In this document: positions 1 to 7,645 of the stretch, in pieces | Layout of the letters: each line of letters opens with the position of its first letter | Position numbering within the stretch: the first letter of the stretch is position 1 | Source of the DNA: Treponema_C sp050937815 | GTDB taxonomy: Bacteria > Spirochaetota > Spirochaetia > Treponematales > Treponemataceae | Assembly: GCF_050937815.1 (NCBI RefSeq) | Contig: NZ_JACDIJ010000003.1 | Span: 231,467 to 295,466 of the forward strand | Direction of reading: 5' to 3' | Length of the DNA: 64,000 nt | Translations under genes and position numbers: made by a program | Notes under the pieces: model-generated | Database searches by the model: none | What the model was told of the DNA's origin: nothing | The model's input: only the letters and a program-made list of their open reading frames with translations

Positions 1-141
1 CGCACAATCTATCCGCAATACTTTAACCGGAGAACTATACTGTTCCAAAAAACGATTGAAAAACGACACTTGTTCGTCCGATACGGGGTACAACTCATCA
101 TAGTATTCAACAAGATTTTCTAAGAATTCCATCCGTTCCAT
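1..141 (-). CDS. Partial SAM-dependent methyltransferase-like protein (N-terminus)
   Basis: An open frame on the minus strand starts with ATG at 141 and runs off the left edge, giving 47 residues beginning MERMEFLENLVEYYDEL. The pattern of an aromatic-rich YYDELYPVSDEQ segment, then about 20 residues, then VKVLRIDC, matches the start of small class I methyltransferases, where this strand leads into the glycine-rich SAM-binding loop. That loop lies outside the window, so the family call is an inference. The gene diverges from the hydrogenase cluster at 281. Confidence 0.5.
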   Translation of the reverse strand, partial: MERMEFLENLVEYYDELYPVSDEQVSFFNRFLEQYSSPVKVLRIDCA

Positions 142-234
142 TATACTACAAATATGAAAAAAAAGCTTTATTTCCGGTGGTTTTTTTTATACTTTTCTGA
201 TATAATCGGCAACAGGACGATATAAAAACCGCAC

Positions 235-263
235 TTGACTATATCGATATTTTTTTATATATT
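235..263 (+). promoter_or_regulatory. Candidate sigma70 promoter of the hydrogenase cluster
   Basis: TTGACT at 235-240 and TATATT at 258-263 are separated by 17 bases, just upstream of the GTG start at 281. A second -10-like box, TGATATAAT, lies at 198-206. The expected transcript start near 270 leaves only a short leader containing the AGAGG ribosome-binding sequence at 270-274. Confidence 0.45.
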
Positions 264-280
264 TTCATAAGAGGTGCAAG

Positions 281-526
281 GTGACGACAATCACAGTGTG
301 TATGGGAAGTTCTTGCTTTAGCAGAGGAAATTCTTTAAACGCCGAATTTTTGCAAAAATTTTTGGCGGAAAAGGGCTTGGAAGACAAAGTGTCTATAAGG
401 GGAAACCTGTGCGACGGAGAATGTAAAAACGGTCCCAATATACGCATAAACGGAAAGGCTTTTCATCATGTTTCTCCGGAAGCGCTCGAAGACCTGTTGC
501 GGCATGAGTTGGGATCCGAATTATGA
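281..526 (+). CDS. Small [2Fe-2S] thioredoxin-like ferredoxin (HfsA/NuoE C-terminal type)
   Basis: This 81-residue protein starts with GTG preceded by AGAGG. It carries the spaced cysteine set of the thioredoxin-like [2Fe-2S] family (NuoE/HndA): C7 and C12 in VCMGSSC, C44 and C48 in LCDGEC. It probably passes electrons to or from the hydrogenases encoded next to it. Its stop overlaps the start of the next gene by 4 bases (ATGA), so translation is likely coupled. It is much shorter than full NuoE and has only the [2Fe-2S] domain. The role is inferred from motif and context. Confidence 0.75.
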   Translation: MTTITVCMGSSCFSRGNSLNAEFLQKFLAEKGLEDKVSIRGNLCDGECKNGPNIRINGKAFHHVSPEALEDLLRHELGSEL

Positions 527-2271
527 ATTTTTTATATCCCGTATATACGGAAATTACCGAATGCCAAGACTGTTATAAGTGTGTGCGTCAATGTCCCGTA
601 AAAGCCATACGTGTGGAAAACGGTCATGCGATGATTATACCGGAAATGTGTATTATTTGCGGAACCTGTGTTATAAAATGTCCGTCAAAGGCAAAACGGG
701 TACGCAGCGACTTACAACGGGCTAAACAGCTGATTTCTTTGAAAAAAACGGTTATCGTATCCTTAGCGCCTTCGTTTGTTTCCGAATTTCCCGAATGTAC
801 GCCGTATCAATTGAGTGAAGCAATTAAAAAGCTGGGCTTCACCGGTGTTTCCGAAACGGCTATCGGCGCCGATCTCGTATCGGCTCAAGTTGCCGAAGAT
901 TTGCGCTTGTCAGCAGAAGGTAAAACCGCGCAAAAGCTGTTTTTATCGTCGGCATGTCCGGTCGTTGTGGAATACATTAAACATTTTATGCCCGATTTTA
1001 CCCCCTTTATTACCGACCGTTCTTCGCCCCTGCTCGCCCATGCCCGATTTTTGCACGAACAGTACGGTCCGGAAAGCGCAATTGTTTTTATAGGTCCGTG
1101 TATGGCAAAAAAACGGGAATCGGATGTTTTTAAACAAATAGATTTGGCTCTTACCTTCGACGAATTGCGCCGCTGGTTTGCCGAAAAAAACATAGATCCT
1201 GCAAAAATACAAAATACGGCACAAACCGAACAGGCTTTTATTCCGTTTCGCGCCGCTCAGGGAGCTTTTTTCCCCATAGATGGGGGAATGATCCATGCCG
1301 TAAAACAGTACGATATCCCCGACAATATCCGTACTATGACGGTAACCGGCGTCGATGAGATACCTGCATCTCTTGCGGGCTTGCATAACGAAAAGCTTGA
1401 AAATCCCTTGTTTATAGAACTTTTATCTTGTACGGGGGGCTGTATAAACGGGCCGGCAAGTTCAAAAAAAAGATCGACGGCGATAAAACATGTCAACTTG
1501 GTCGATTATGCACAAACGGCTAAAAATCGGCTTCATAAAGCCGAAATGAAAAACGGTCTCGATTTATGCGGAACGCTTCCGGCAAACAGGGTGTTTGCAA
1601 GCAATGCGGACGAACAGGCAATCAGAACGGCGCTGCATTCGGTAGGAAAGTATTCGGCGGAAGACGAGTTAAATTGTGCAAGCTGCGGCTATGATACGTG
1701 CCGGGAATTTGCAAAAGCGATACTCGAAAATCGTGCCGAAAAAACGATGTGCGTGTCTTATATGCGTAAGTTGGCACAAAAAAAAGCAAACGGCTTAATT
1801 CAAGCCATCCCGAGCGGTGTCATTATTTGCGACACACATTTAAAAATTATCGAATGCAATAAAAATTTCGCACGTCTTATGGGACAGGATATTGCCGATA
1901 TGTATGAAGCAAAACCGGGGTTGGAAGGCGCCGATTTAACGAAAATTATCGATTTTTCACGTTTTTTTGAAGACGTATTGGCAAAAAACGGTCCCGATGT
2001 TATAGAACGGGAAGTTCGGACGGGAAAAAATATTTTTCAAGTAACGATTTTTGCGATAGAAAAAGAAGCCTGTGCCGGAGGAGTTGTCGAAGACATTACC
2101 GCCCCTCAAGTCCAAAAAGACCGCATAGTCAATCAGGCAAAAAAAGTTATTACAAAAAATTTATCGGTTGTACAAAAAATCGCTTTTTTAATGGGCGAAA
2201 ATGCGGCGGAAACGGAATCCATGCTGAATTCCATTATCGATTCGTTTTCGGATGATACGGAGAAAAAATAA
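523..2271 (+). CDS. Sensory-type [FeFe]-hydrogenase with C-terminal PAS domain (HydS/HfsB-like)
   Basis: 582 residues. Two [4Fe-4S] ferredoxin motifs come first (C14-C17-C20-C24 and C43-C46-C49-C53). The hydrogenase H-domain follows, with cluster-binding cysteines in SSACP (C145), GPCMAKK (C193) and LSCTGGC (C303, C307). An extra Fe-S motif has C385, C388, C393 and C410, and a PAS-like region spans about 420-530. The residue before C145 is alanine (A144), where catalytic hydrogenases have the proton-relay cysteine of TSCCP. That swap plus a PAS domain is the known hallmark of group C sensory hydrogenases such as Thermotoga HydS. It probably senses H2 or redox state and signals to the phosphatase encoded next. 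Cytoplasmic; no signal peptide. Confidence 0.88.
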   Translation: MNFLYPVYTEITECQDCYKCVRQCPVKAIRVENGHAMIIPEMCIICGTCVIKCPSKAKRVRSDLQRAKQLISLKKTVIVSLAPSFVSEFPECTPYQLSEAIKKLGFTGVSETAIGADLVSAQVAEDLRLSAEGKTAQKLFLSSACPVVVEYIKHFMPDFTPFITDRSSPLLAHARFLHEQYGPESAIVFIGPCMAKKRESDVFKQIDLALTFDELRRWFAEKNIDPAKIQNTAQTEQAFIPFRAAQGAFFPIDGGMIHAVKQYDIPDNIRTMTVTGVDEIPASLAGLHNEKLENPLFIELLSCTGGCINGPASSKKRSTAIKHVNLVDYAQTAKNRLHKAEMKNGLDLCGTLPANRVFASNADEQAIRTALHSVGKYSAEDELNCASCGYDTCREFAKAILENRAEKTMCVSYMRKLAQKKANGLIQAIPSGVIICDTHLKIIECNKNFARLMGQDIADMYEAKPGLEGADLTKIIDFSRFFEDVLAKNGPDVIEREVRTGKNIFQVTIFAIEKEACAGGVVEDITAPQVQKDRIVNQAKKVITKNLSVVQKIAFLMGENAAETESMLNSIIDSFSDDTEKK

Positions 2272-2276
2272 CGGAC

Positions 2277-3470
2277 ATGGAAACCTTTATTGAAGTCGGT
2301 CATTATCAAGTGTGTAAGTACAACCAGCTTGCGGAAGGAGATGTTTTTTTGTCGCATAAAAACCCTTCGGACGGCAGGGTTATTACCACTTTGTCCGACG
2401 GACTCGGTTCGGGCATAAAGGCCGGCGTTTTAGCGACATTAACCGCAACGATGGCCACCAAATTTATAGAATCGGACATACCCATGAGGCGGGCGGCAAA
2501 CATCATTATGGATACGCTTCCCGTATGTAAAGAACGCGGCATAAGCTATGCAACCTTTACGCTGGTAGATATAGAGCCGAGCGCCGCCGTGCGTATTATG
2601 GAATACGACAACCCTCCCTATGTACTTATCCGTCAACAAACCATTATAGATCCGATAAAAGAGATGACGCCGATAGAACGGAAAAAAAAGTCCACTGCGC
2701 CCCGAAAGGATGCCGTATTGCAGTATTCTCGTTATGACGCCCGGCCGGGAGACCGTTTGATTTTTTTTTCCGACGGAGTTACGCAATCGGGAATGGGAAC
2801 GGCCGCTCTTCCGTTCGGCTGGGGCTCGGTAAACGCACAAAGTTATATTTTACAAACCGTCCAAAAAAATCCGCTTATAAGCGCACGCGACCTCGCCCGT
2901 TCTGTAGTACAGCAAGCGCTTTTACATGACGGGCACACGCCGAAAGACGATATAACATGCGGTGTTATTTACTTCCGCAGTCCGCGCGATATGCTTGTGC
3001 TTACCGGCCCGCCGCTGCATCCGGAAAGCGATATCGAAATAGCGCGGCGCTTTACCGCGTTTGAAGGAAAACGGATTATTTGCGGAGGAACAACCGCAAA
3101 CATTATATCGCGGGAACTGAATAAACCGGTAAAAGTTTTGTTAAAAAATTTCGACCCGAAGGTTCCCCCCGCTTCGGAAATGGAAGGAGCGGATATGGTA
3201 ACCGAGGGTATTATTACAATGGGGGTTGTTTCCGAAATCCTTGAAAAAGGGGCGCGTACCGAACAAATGAAACCGAATCCGGCAACGCGGATTGTCGATA
3301 TGTTTTTGGACAGCGACCGCATAAACTTTATTGTCGGAACGAAAATTAACGAAGCGCATCAGGATCCGAATATGCCTGTGGAACTGGAAATAAGGCGCAA
3401 TGTGGTAAAAAAAATTGCATCCCTGCTTGAAAGCAAATACTTAAAAGAAGTGACCATAGATTATTTTTAG
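2277..3470 (+). CDS. SpoIIE/PP2C-family serine phosphatase (HfsC-like)
   Basis: 397 residues, beginning 5 bases after the sensory hydrogenase. The first two thirds read as a SpoIIE/PP2C domain: TLSDGLGSG carries the early metal-binding aspartate, FFSDGVTQSG the middle one, and PKDDITCGV the late one. About 150 further residues follow (from TGPPLHPESD), containing GKRIICGGTTANI, which I do not recognise as a named domain. In the hfs-type clusters of clostridia a phosphatase or kinase gene sits in this position, so it probably turns the hydrogenase/PAS signal into protein dephosphorylation. The target is unknown; no partner anti-sigma gene is adjacent. Confidence 0.75.
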   Translation: METFIEVGHYQVCKYNQLAEGDVFLSHKNPSDGRVITTLSDGLGSGIKAGVLATLTATMATKFIESDIPMRRAANIIMDTLPVCKERGISYATFTLVDIEPSAAVRIMEYDNPPYVLIRQQTIIDPIKEMTPIERKKKSTAPRKDAVLQYSRYDARPGDRLIFFSDGVTQSGMGTAALPFGWGSVNAQSYILQTVQKNPLISARDLARSVVQQALLHDGHTPKDDITCGVIYFRSPRDMLVLTGPPLHPESDIEIARRFTAFEGKRIICGGTTANIISRELNKPVKVLLKNFDPKVPPASEMEGADMVTEGIITMGVVSEILEKGARTEQMKPNPATRIVDMFLDSDRINFIVGTKINEAHQDPNMPVELEIRRNVVKKIASLLESKYLKEVTIDYF

Positions 3471-3485
3471 AAAAAAGGAGAGGGT

Positions 3486-3737
3486 ATGAAAAAAACGACT
3501 CTTTCAATTTGTACGGGAACCGCCTGTTATGTTATGGGCGCCTCCGAATTTTTGGTTTTGGACGACCATTTGCCCGCCGATTTAAAGGATAAAGTGGAAA
3601 TCACGGGCGTCACCTGCCTCGATAAATGCAAAGACGCTCAATGCGGAAAGCCGCCCTTTGTTTTAGTGGACGGAGAACTCATCGCCGAGGCGACGGTTCA
3701 AAATATTTTGGAAAAAATCAGGGAAAAACAATGCTGA
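3486..3737 (+). CDS. Second small [2Fe-2S] thioredoxin-like ferredoxin
   Basis: 83 residues with C9 and C14 (ICTGTAC) and C44 and C48 (TCLDKC), the same spacing as the protein at 281-526 but a clearly diverged sequence. AAAAAGGAGAGGGT precedes the ATG at 3486. It overlaps the catalytic hydrogenase gene by 7 bases, which suggests a dedicated electron-transfer subunit for that enzyme. Two such ferredoxins, each in front of its own hydrogenase, suggest two parallel modules. Confidence 0.75.
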   Translation: MKKTTLSICTGTACYVMGASEFLVLDDHLPADLKDKVEITGVTCLDKCKDAQCGKPPFVLVDGELIAEATVQNILEKIREKQC

Positions 3738-5227
3738 ACATCAACAACAACGCTGCAAATATAAAAAGAGAGATTCTTATACGTATTGCAAAATTACAGC
3801 TCGAAGGAAAACTGGAAGAAGGGGTACACTATATTCCGCGCGAAATGGTGCCGCGCAACAGCACTCCTATGCGCTGTTGTATTTTTCATGACCGCGAAAT
3901 TATGCGCTTGCGCGTTATAGCGCGATTGGGCTGTTCCGTTGAAGATTACGACGAAGAAAAAAAACTTGCCGAATTTGCAAAGGAAGCTTTGGAACGCCAA
4001 AAGCCGACATGGCCGATGTTAACCGTTTTGGATGAAGCGTGCAATGCTTGTGTAAAAACCCGCTATATGGTAACAAACGCCTGTCAAGCTTGTTTGGCGC
4101 GCCCCTGTATGATGAACTGTCCCAAAAAAGCGATTGAAATAAAAAGCGGCCGTGCACACATAGAAGAAGAAAAATGTATAAACTGCGGACTGTGCCTTCA
4201 AAACTGTCCGTATCATGCGGTTATAAAAATTCCGGTGCCCTGTGAAGAGGCCTGCCCGGTAGGCGCCATTTCCAAAGACGAAAGCGGCAAAGAGCGTATC
4301 GACTACCATAAGTGCATTTTTTGCGGAAATTGTATGCGTGAATGTCCCTTCGGTGCTATGATGGATAAGGGACAGCTTGTAGATGTTATAAAACATATTA
4401 TGAACGGAAAAAGAGTTGTCGCCCTGTATGCGCCGGCTGTCGCAGCCCAATTCCGCGCCGTACCCGGCCAGCTTGAAAGCGCTCTCAAAAAAGCCGGCTT
4501 TACACGTACTTGGGAAGTCGCCATCGGAGCCGATATAACCGCCGACCGCGAAGCCGTCGAATTTGAAGAACGCATGGAACACGGACACATTTTAATGACC
4601 ACATCCTGCTGTCCCGCTTACGTCCGTGCGGTAAAAAAACACGTTCCGCAGCTTGTGCCCTGTATTTCCGATACGCGAAGTCCTATGCACTACACAGCCG
4701 AACTGGCAAAAAAAGCCGATCCCGATTGTATAAGTGTTTTTATCGGCCCCTGTTTGGCAAAGAGGCGAGAAGGCTTGGATGATGAATTTGTAGATTATGT
4801 GTTGTCGATAGAAGAAATCGGCGCCCTGCTTATTGCAAAAGGTATAGATATCGCAAAAGAAGAAGCGGCGCCCGGCACTATTATTCCGACCGCTTCGGGG
4901 CGCAGTTTCGCCGCTGCCGGAGGCGTTGCCGAGGCTGTGCGCATACGCTTAAAACATCCGGAAAAACTGCGTCCCGTCGTTATAAACGGTTTGGATAAAG
5001 CGGGAATGAAGCAATTGGCTTTATACGGTAAAATACAAAGCGGAGAAACGCCCCATAACGAAACGACGCCGAACCTCGTTGAGGTAATGAGCTGTGAAGG
5101 CGGCTGTATTGCAGGCCCCTCGGTTATTACAAATCCGAAAGTCGCCGCAGCACAGTTAAAAAAATATGTTGAAGACGGCGCCGCAAACACGCTGAAACCT
5201 CTTCAAAACCCGCAGGGAGACGAATAA
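3731..5227 (+). CDS. [FeFe]-hydrogenase with multiple [4Fe-4S] clusters (HfsD-like)
   Basis: The ATG at 3731 is chosen because the upstream extension of the frame only overlaps the preceding ferredoxin gene. 498 residues. Many cysteines precede the H-domain, including ferredoxin motifs at C118-C121-C126-C130, C149-C152-C155-C159 and C195-C198-C201-C205. H-cluster motifs are TSCCP (proton-relay C293, cluster C294), GPCLAK (C341) and EVMSCEGGC (C455, C459). Unlike its neighbour it keeps the relay cysteine, so it is probably a true H2-forming or H2-oxidising enzyme. It may belong to the subgroup usually found beside HydS; which one needs a tree. No NADH/flavin subunit is encoded nearby, so a ferredoxin-type partner is more likely. 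Confidence 0.85.
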   Translation: MLNINNNAANIKREILIRIAKLQLEGKLEEGVHYIPREMVPRNSTPMRCCIFHDREIMRLRVIARLGCSVEDYDEEKKLAEFAKEALERQKPTWPMLTVLDEACNACVKTRYMVTNACQACLARPCMMNCPKKAIEIKSGRAHIEEEKCINCGLCLQNCPYHAVIKIPVPCEEACPVGAISKDESGKERIDYHKCIFCGNCMRECPFGAMMDKGQLVDVIKHIMNGKRVVALYAPAVAAQFRAVPGQLESALKKAGFTRTWEVAIGADITADREAVEFEERMEHGHILMTTSCCPAYVRAVKKHVPQLVPCISDTRSPMHYTAELAKKADPDCISVFIGPCLAKRREGLDDEFVDYVLSIEEIGALLIAKGIDIAKEEAAPGTIIPTASGRSFAAAGGVAEAVRIRLKHPEKLRPVVINGLDKAGMKQLALYGKIQSGETPHNETTPNLVEVMSCEGGCIAGPSVITNPKVAAAQLKKYVEDGAANTLKPLQNPQGDE

Positions 5228-5272
5228 AAAGCGTATAAGCCGAACCGCTGCCGCAAAACAATCCGCTTCTCA

Positions 5273-5301
5273 TTGACCGTACAAGCGCATACACGTATAA
5301 T
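5273..5301 (+). promoter_or_regulatory. Sigma70-type promoter of ychJ (leaderless layout)
   Basis: TTGACC at 5273-5278, a 17-base spacer and a consensus TATAAT at 5296-5301. Only six bases separate the -10 box from the ATG at 5308, so transcription should start at or next to the start codon. No Shine-Dalgarno sequence fits in between. Confidence 0.7.
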
Positions 5302-5307
5302 GGGCAT

Positions 5308-5805
5308 ATGAAAGAAACGGAGATATGCCCCTGCGGTTCGGGGAAAACCTTCAGCACCTGCTGCGAACCGATTATAAGCGGTAAAACCGCCGCCCCCACC
5401 GCCGAACGCCTCATGCGTGCCCGTTATTCGGCTTATGCCGTACATAATATAGACTTTATCGTTTCAAGCTGTGTGCATGAAAAAGGTGAAAATTCCATTG
5501 ATACCGAAGAAACGCGGCGATGGAGCGAAGAATCGGAATGGCTGGGTTTAACGATTTTACGCACGGAAAAAGGCGGTGAAAACGATACAAGCGGTATCGT
5601 CGAATTTAGTGCAGCCTATAAGCGCAAGGGATTAAAAGACGTCCATAAAGAAAGGGCCGAATTCATAAAAGAAAAAGGTACATGGTTGTATAAAAACGGA
5701 TCGGTTACACCGGTTACGATTATGCGCGACGGTAAAAAGGTCGGACGCAACGAAAGCTGTCCGTGCGGCTCGGGAAAAAAATACAAGCACTGTTGCGGGC
5801 GTTAA
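5308..5805 (+). CDS. ychJ: YchJ-family SEC-C motif protein (UPF0225)
   Basis: 165 residues framed by two SEC-C zinc-binding motifs: CPCGSGKTFSTCC near the N-terminus and CPCGSGKKYKHCC at the C-terminus. Between them lies the YchJ core with LMRARYSAY and EWLGLTIL. This matches the order and length of the E. coli YchJ family, whose function is not established; SEC-C motifs bind zinc. Transcribed alone from the promoter at 5273-5301, probably as a leaderless message. Confidence 0.82.
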   Translation: MKETEICPCGSGKTFSTCCEPIISGKTAAPTAERLMRARYSAYAVHNIDFIVSSCVHEKGENSIDTEETRRWSEESEWLGLTILRTEKGGENDTSGIVEFSAAYKRKGLKDVHKERAEFIKEKGTWLYKNGSVTPVTIMRDGKKVGRNESCPCGSGKKYKHCCGR

Positions 5806-5878
5806 ACCGTAACGCTGCCCGCCTATGGGAACAAACGGAGAAAACAACCGCGCCGAACGCTGCGGACAATGAAAACAT

Positions 5879-6670
5879 ATGCAAATAAAAACGGGATTTC
5901 ATGCAATAGAAGAATATCTTCGCAGTTTGGAAGCGCAAAAGCACACGGACGGCTTACAGGGAACCGAAATCCGGTATGCCAAAGCAGGCCCGCGTGTAAA
6001 AAAAATCATCGATTTTGCATACAAAACGGGCGTTCCCGTCGTCAAAACGGACAATGCGCATTTGGATGCATTGGTGCGCCCTTTAAGCGAACCGTCCCGC
6101 GATCATCGCGGCATTGTACTCGTAATCGGCGGCGAAAACCCGAAACAAAAAGCCATCGATTTTGACTCCTTTATCGCGGAGTTGAGTGCGGCTTGCGAAC
6201 GCGAAAAAAGAGGCGCCTTGGTTATGATTTTGGACTCGGTAACCGACCCGCACAACGTGGGTGCGGTTATCCGCAGCTGCGACCAGCTCGGCGCGGAATT
6301 GCTTGTGCTTCCCGAAAAACGGGGAGCAAGCGATTCGGCGGTTATAGAACGCTCAAGCGCAGGGGCTTCGGCATGGGTACCGACGGCCGTTGTTACCAAT
6401 TTGGTGCGTGCCGTCGAAAAGCTGCAAAAAGCGGGATTTTGGGTGTACGGCGCCGCCGCCGACGGAACGGCCGCACACAGCCTCGATTTAAAGGGAAAGA
6501 TTGCTTTTATTATGGGAAGCGAAGGTTCGGGGATAAGCCGCCTTTTAGCAAAAAAATGCGACGGCTTTATATCGATTCCCTGCTGCGGCAAACTGGACAG
6601 TTTGAATGTTTCCGTAGCGGCGGGAATTTTACTGTACGAACGCCGTCGGCAATGTTTGACAAAGGGATAA
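5879..6670 (+). CDS. rlmB: 23S rRNA (guanosine-2'-O)-methyltransferase, TrmH/RlmB family
   Basis: 263 residues. The N-terminal substrate-binding part is followed by the SPOUT methyltransferase core with its three motifs: DSVTDPHNVGAVIRSC (about 118-133), IAFIMGSEGSGISRLL, and ISIPCCGKLDSLNVSVAAG, which forms the trefoil-knot SAM site. RlmB methylates G2251 in the ribosomal peptidyl-transferase loop; a tRNA-modifying TrmH relative cannot be excluded from sequence alone. No strong ribosome-binding site is seen before the ATG at 5879. Confidence 0.82.
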   Translation: MQIKTGFHAIEEYLRSLEAQKHTDGLQGTEIRYAKAGPRVKKIIDFAYKTGVPVVKTDNAHLDALVRPLSEPSRDHRGIVLVIGGENPKQKAIDFDSFIAELSAACEREKRGALVMILDSVTDPHNVGAVIRSCDQLGAELLVLPEKRGASDSAVIERSSAGASAWVPTAVVTNLVRAVEKLQKAGFWVYGAAADGTAAHSLDLKGKIAFIMGSEGSGISRLLAKKCDGFISIPCCGKLDSLNVSVAAGILLYERRRQCLTKG

Positions 6671-6767
6671 AAACTGCGGCATATATGCAAATATACAAAA
6701 CTCGGCGCGGCGGTACAAACTGCAACAAAAAAAATCAAAAAGTGTCTAAGCACATACCGGAGGAAAG

Positions 6768-7628
6768 ATGAACAATACAGCGCACAAAGACCTTGAACTG
6801 ACAATCCGTGAAGAAGCCGAATTGAAAATTCAGGAAATAAAACGCAAAGCGAAAGAAGATATTGAAAACATAAAATACGAAATGCAGCTTAAACTTTTGG
6901 CGGACAACAAAAAGGCTATAGACCGCGCATGCAAAAAAGAAAACAAAAGGCGTTACCGTGAAGCAAAGCGCGAAGAATACCGCAACAGGACAAAACGTTA
7001 TTCAATCGGCGAAGAAATATTCAATTCAATTACGCACGGAATCGGCGCGGGCCTTGCAATCGCAGCCTTGGTTTTACTGATTGTAAAAGCGGCTCTTCGC
7101 TCCCCCGAAGGGCAAACGGCTTATTACGTAACAAGCTGGACGCTTTTCGGCGCCTCTTTGGTTATACTTTACCTGATGTCTACGCTTTACCATGCACTTA
7201 CCCCGCCGAAAGCAAAAAGCATTTTTTCCGTATTCGACCACGCATCGATTTATATTTTAATTGCGGGAACCTACACACCCTTTTGCATTGCCTCTTTAAA
7301 CGGAGCGCTCGGCTGGACCTTGTTCGGCATTATTTGGGCTTTGGCGATAACGGGTATTACCCTGTATTCGGTATTCGGCAGTAAACTGCGCGCAGCTTCG
7401 GTAATTACCTATATTCTTATGGGATGGCTTATCATTTTCGCATTTAAATCCATGTACGGCGTACTTCCGCGTATAAGCATTATATTTTTAATCGGCGGCG
7501 GCCTCGCATATACGGCGGGGGTTTTGTTTTATGCAATGAAAAACCGTAAGTGGATGCATTCGATTTGGCATTTGTTTGTTATGGCCGGAAGCGTTTTGCA
7601 CTTTTTTTCGGTGTATTTTTCGATTTGA
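6768..7628 (+). CDS. Haemolysin III / PAQR-type membrane protein with N-terminal coiled coil
   Basis: 286 residues, preceded by GGAGGAAAG. The first roughly 78 residues are highly charged (repeated E, K, R) and look like a cytoplasmic helical or coiled-coil segment. From IGEEIFNSITHGIGAGLA the sequence is the seven-helix haemolysin III family, with S and H residues in STLYHAL and HIWH-like positions expected to bind metal. Bacterial members are integral membrane proteins of unclear role; the haemolysin name is historical. The N-terminal extension is longer than the usual family length of about 210. Confidence 0.8.
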   Translation: MNNTAHKDLELTIREEAELKIQEIKRKAKEDIENIKYEMQLKLLADNKKAIDRACKKENKRRYREAKREEYRNRTKRYSIGEEIFNSITHGIGAGLAIAALVLLIVKAALRSPEGQTAYYVTSWTLFGASLVILYLMSTLYHALTPPKAKSIFSVFDHASIYILIAGTYTPFCIASLNGALGWTLFGIIWALAITGITLYSVFGSKLRAASVITYILMGWLIIFAFKSMYGVLPRISIIFLIGGGLAYTAGVLFYAMKNRKWMHSIWHLFVMAGSVLHFFSVYFSI

Positions 7629-7645
7629 CGTATAGTTGAGGTGTT

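Noticed and set aside
943..1386. 147-codon minus-strand ORF opposite the sensory hydrogenase
   Set aside because: Antisense shadow of a gene with clear motifs; no promoter or ribosome-binding site.
4019..4588. 189-codon minus-strand ORF opposite the second hydrogenase
   Set aside because: Antisense shadow; composition reflects the complementary cysteine and lysine codons.
6193..6771. 192-codon plus-strand ORF inside rlmB
   Set aside because: Out-of-frame shadow with arginine-rich composition; rlmB motifs are in the other frame.
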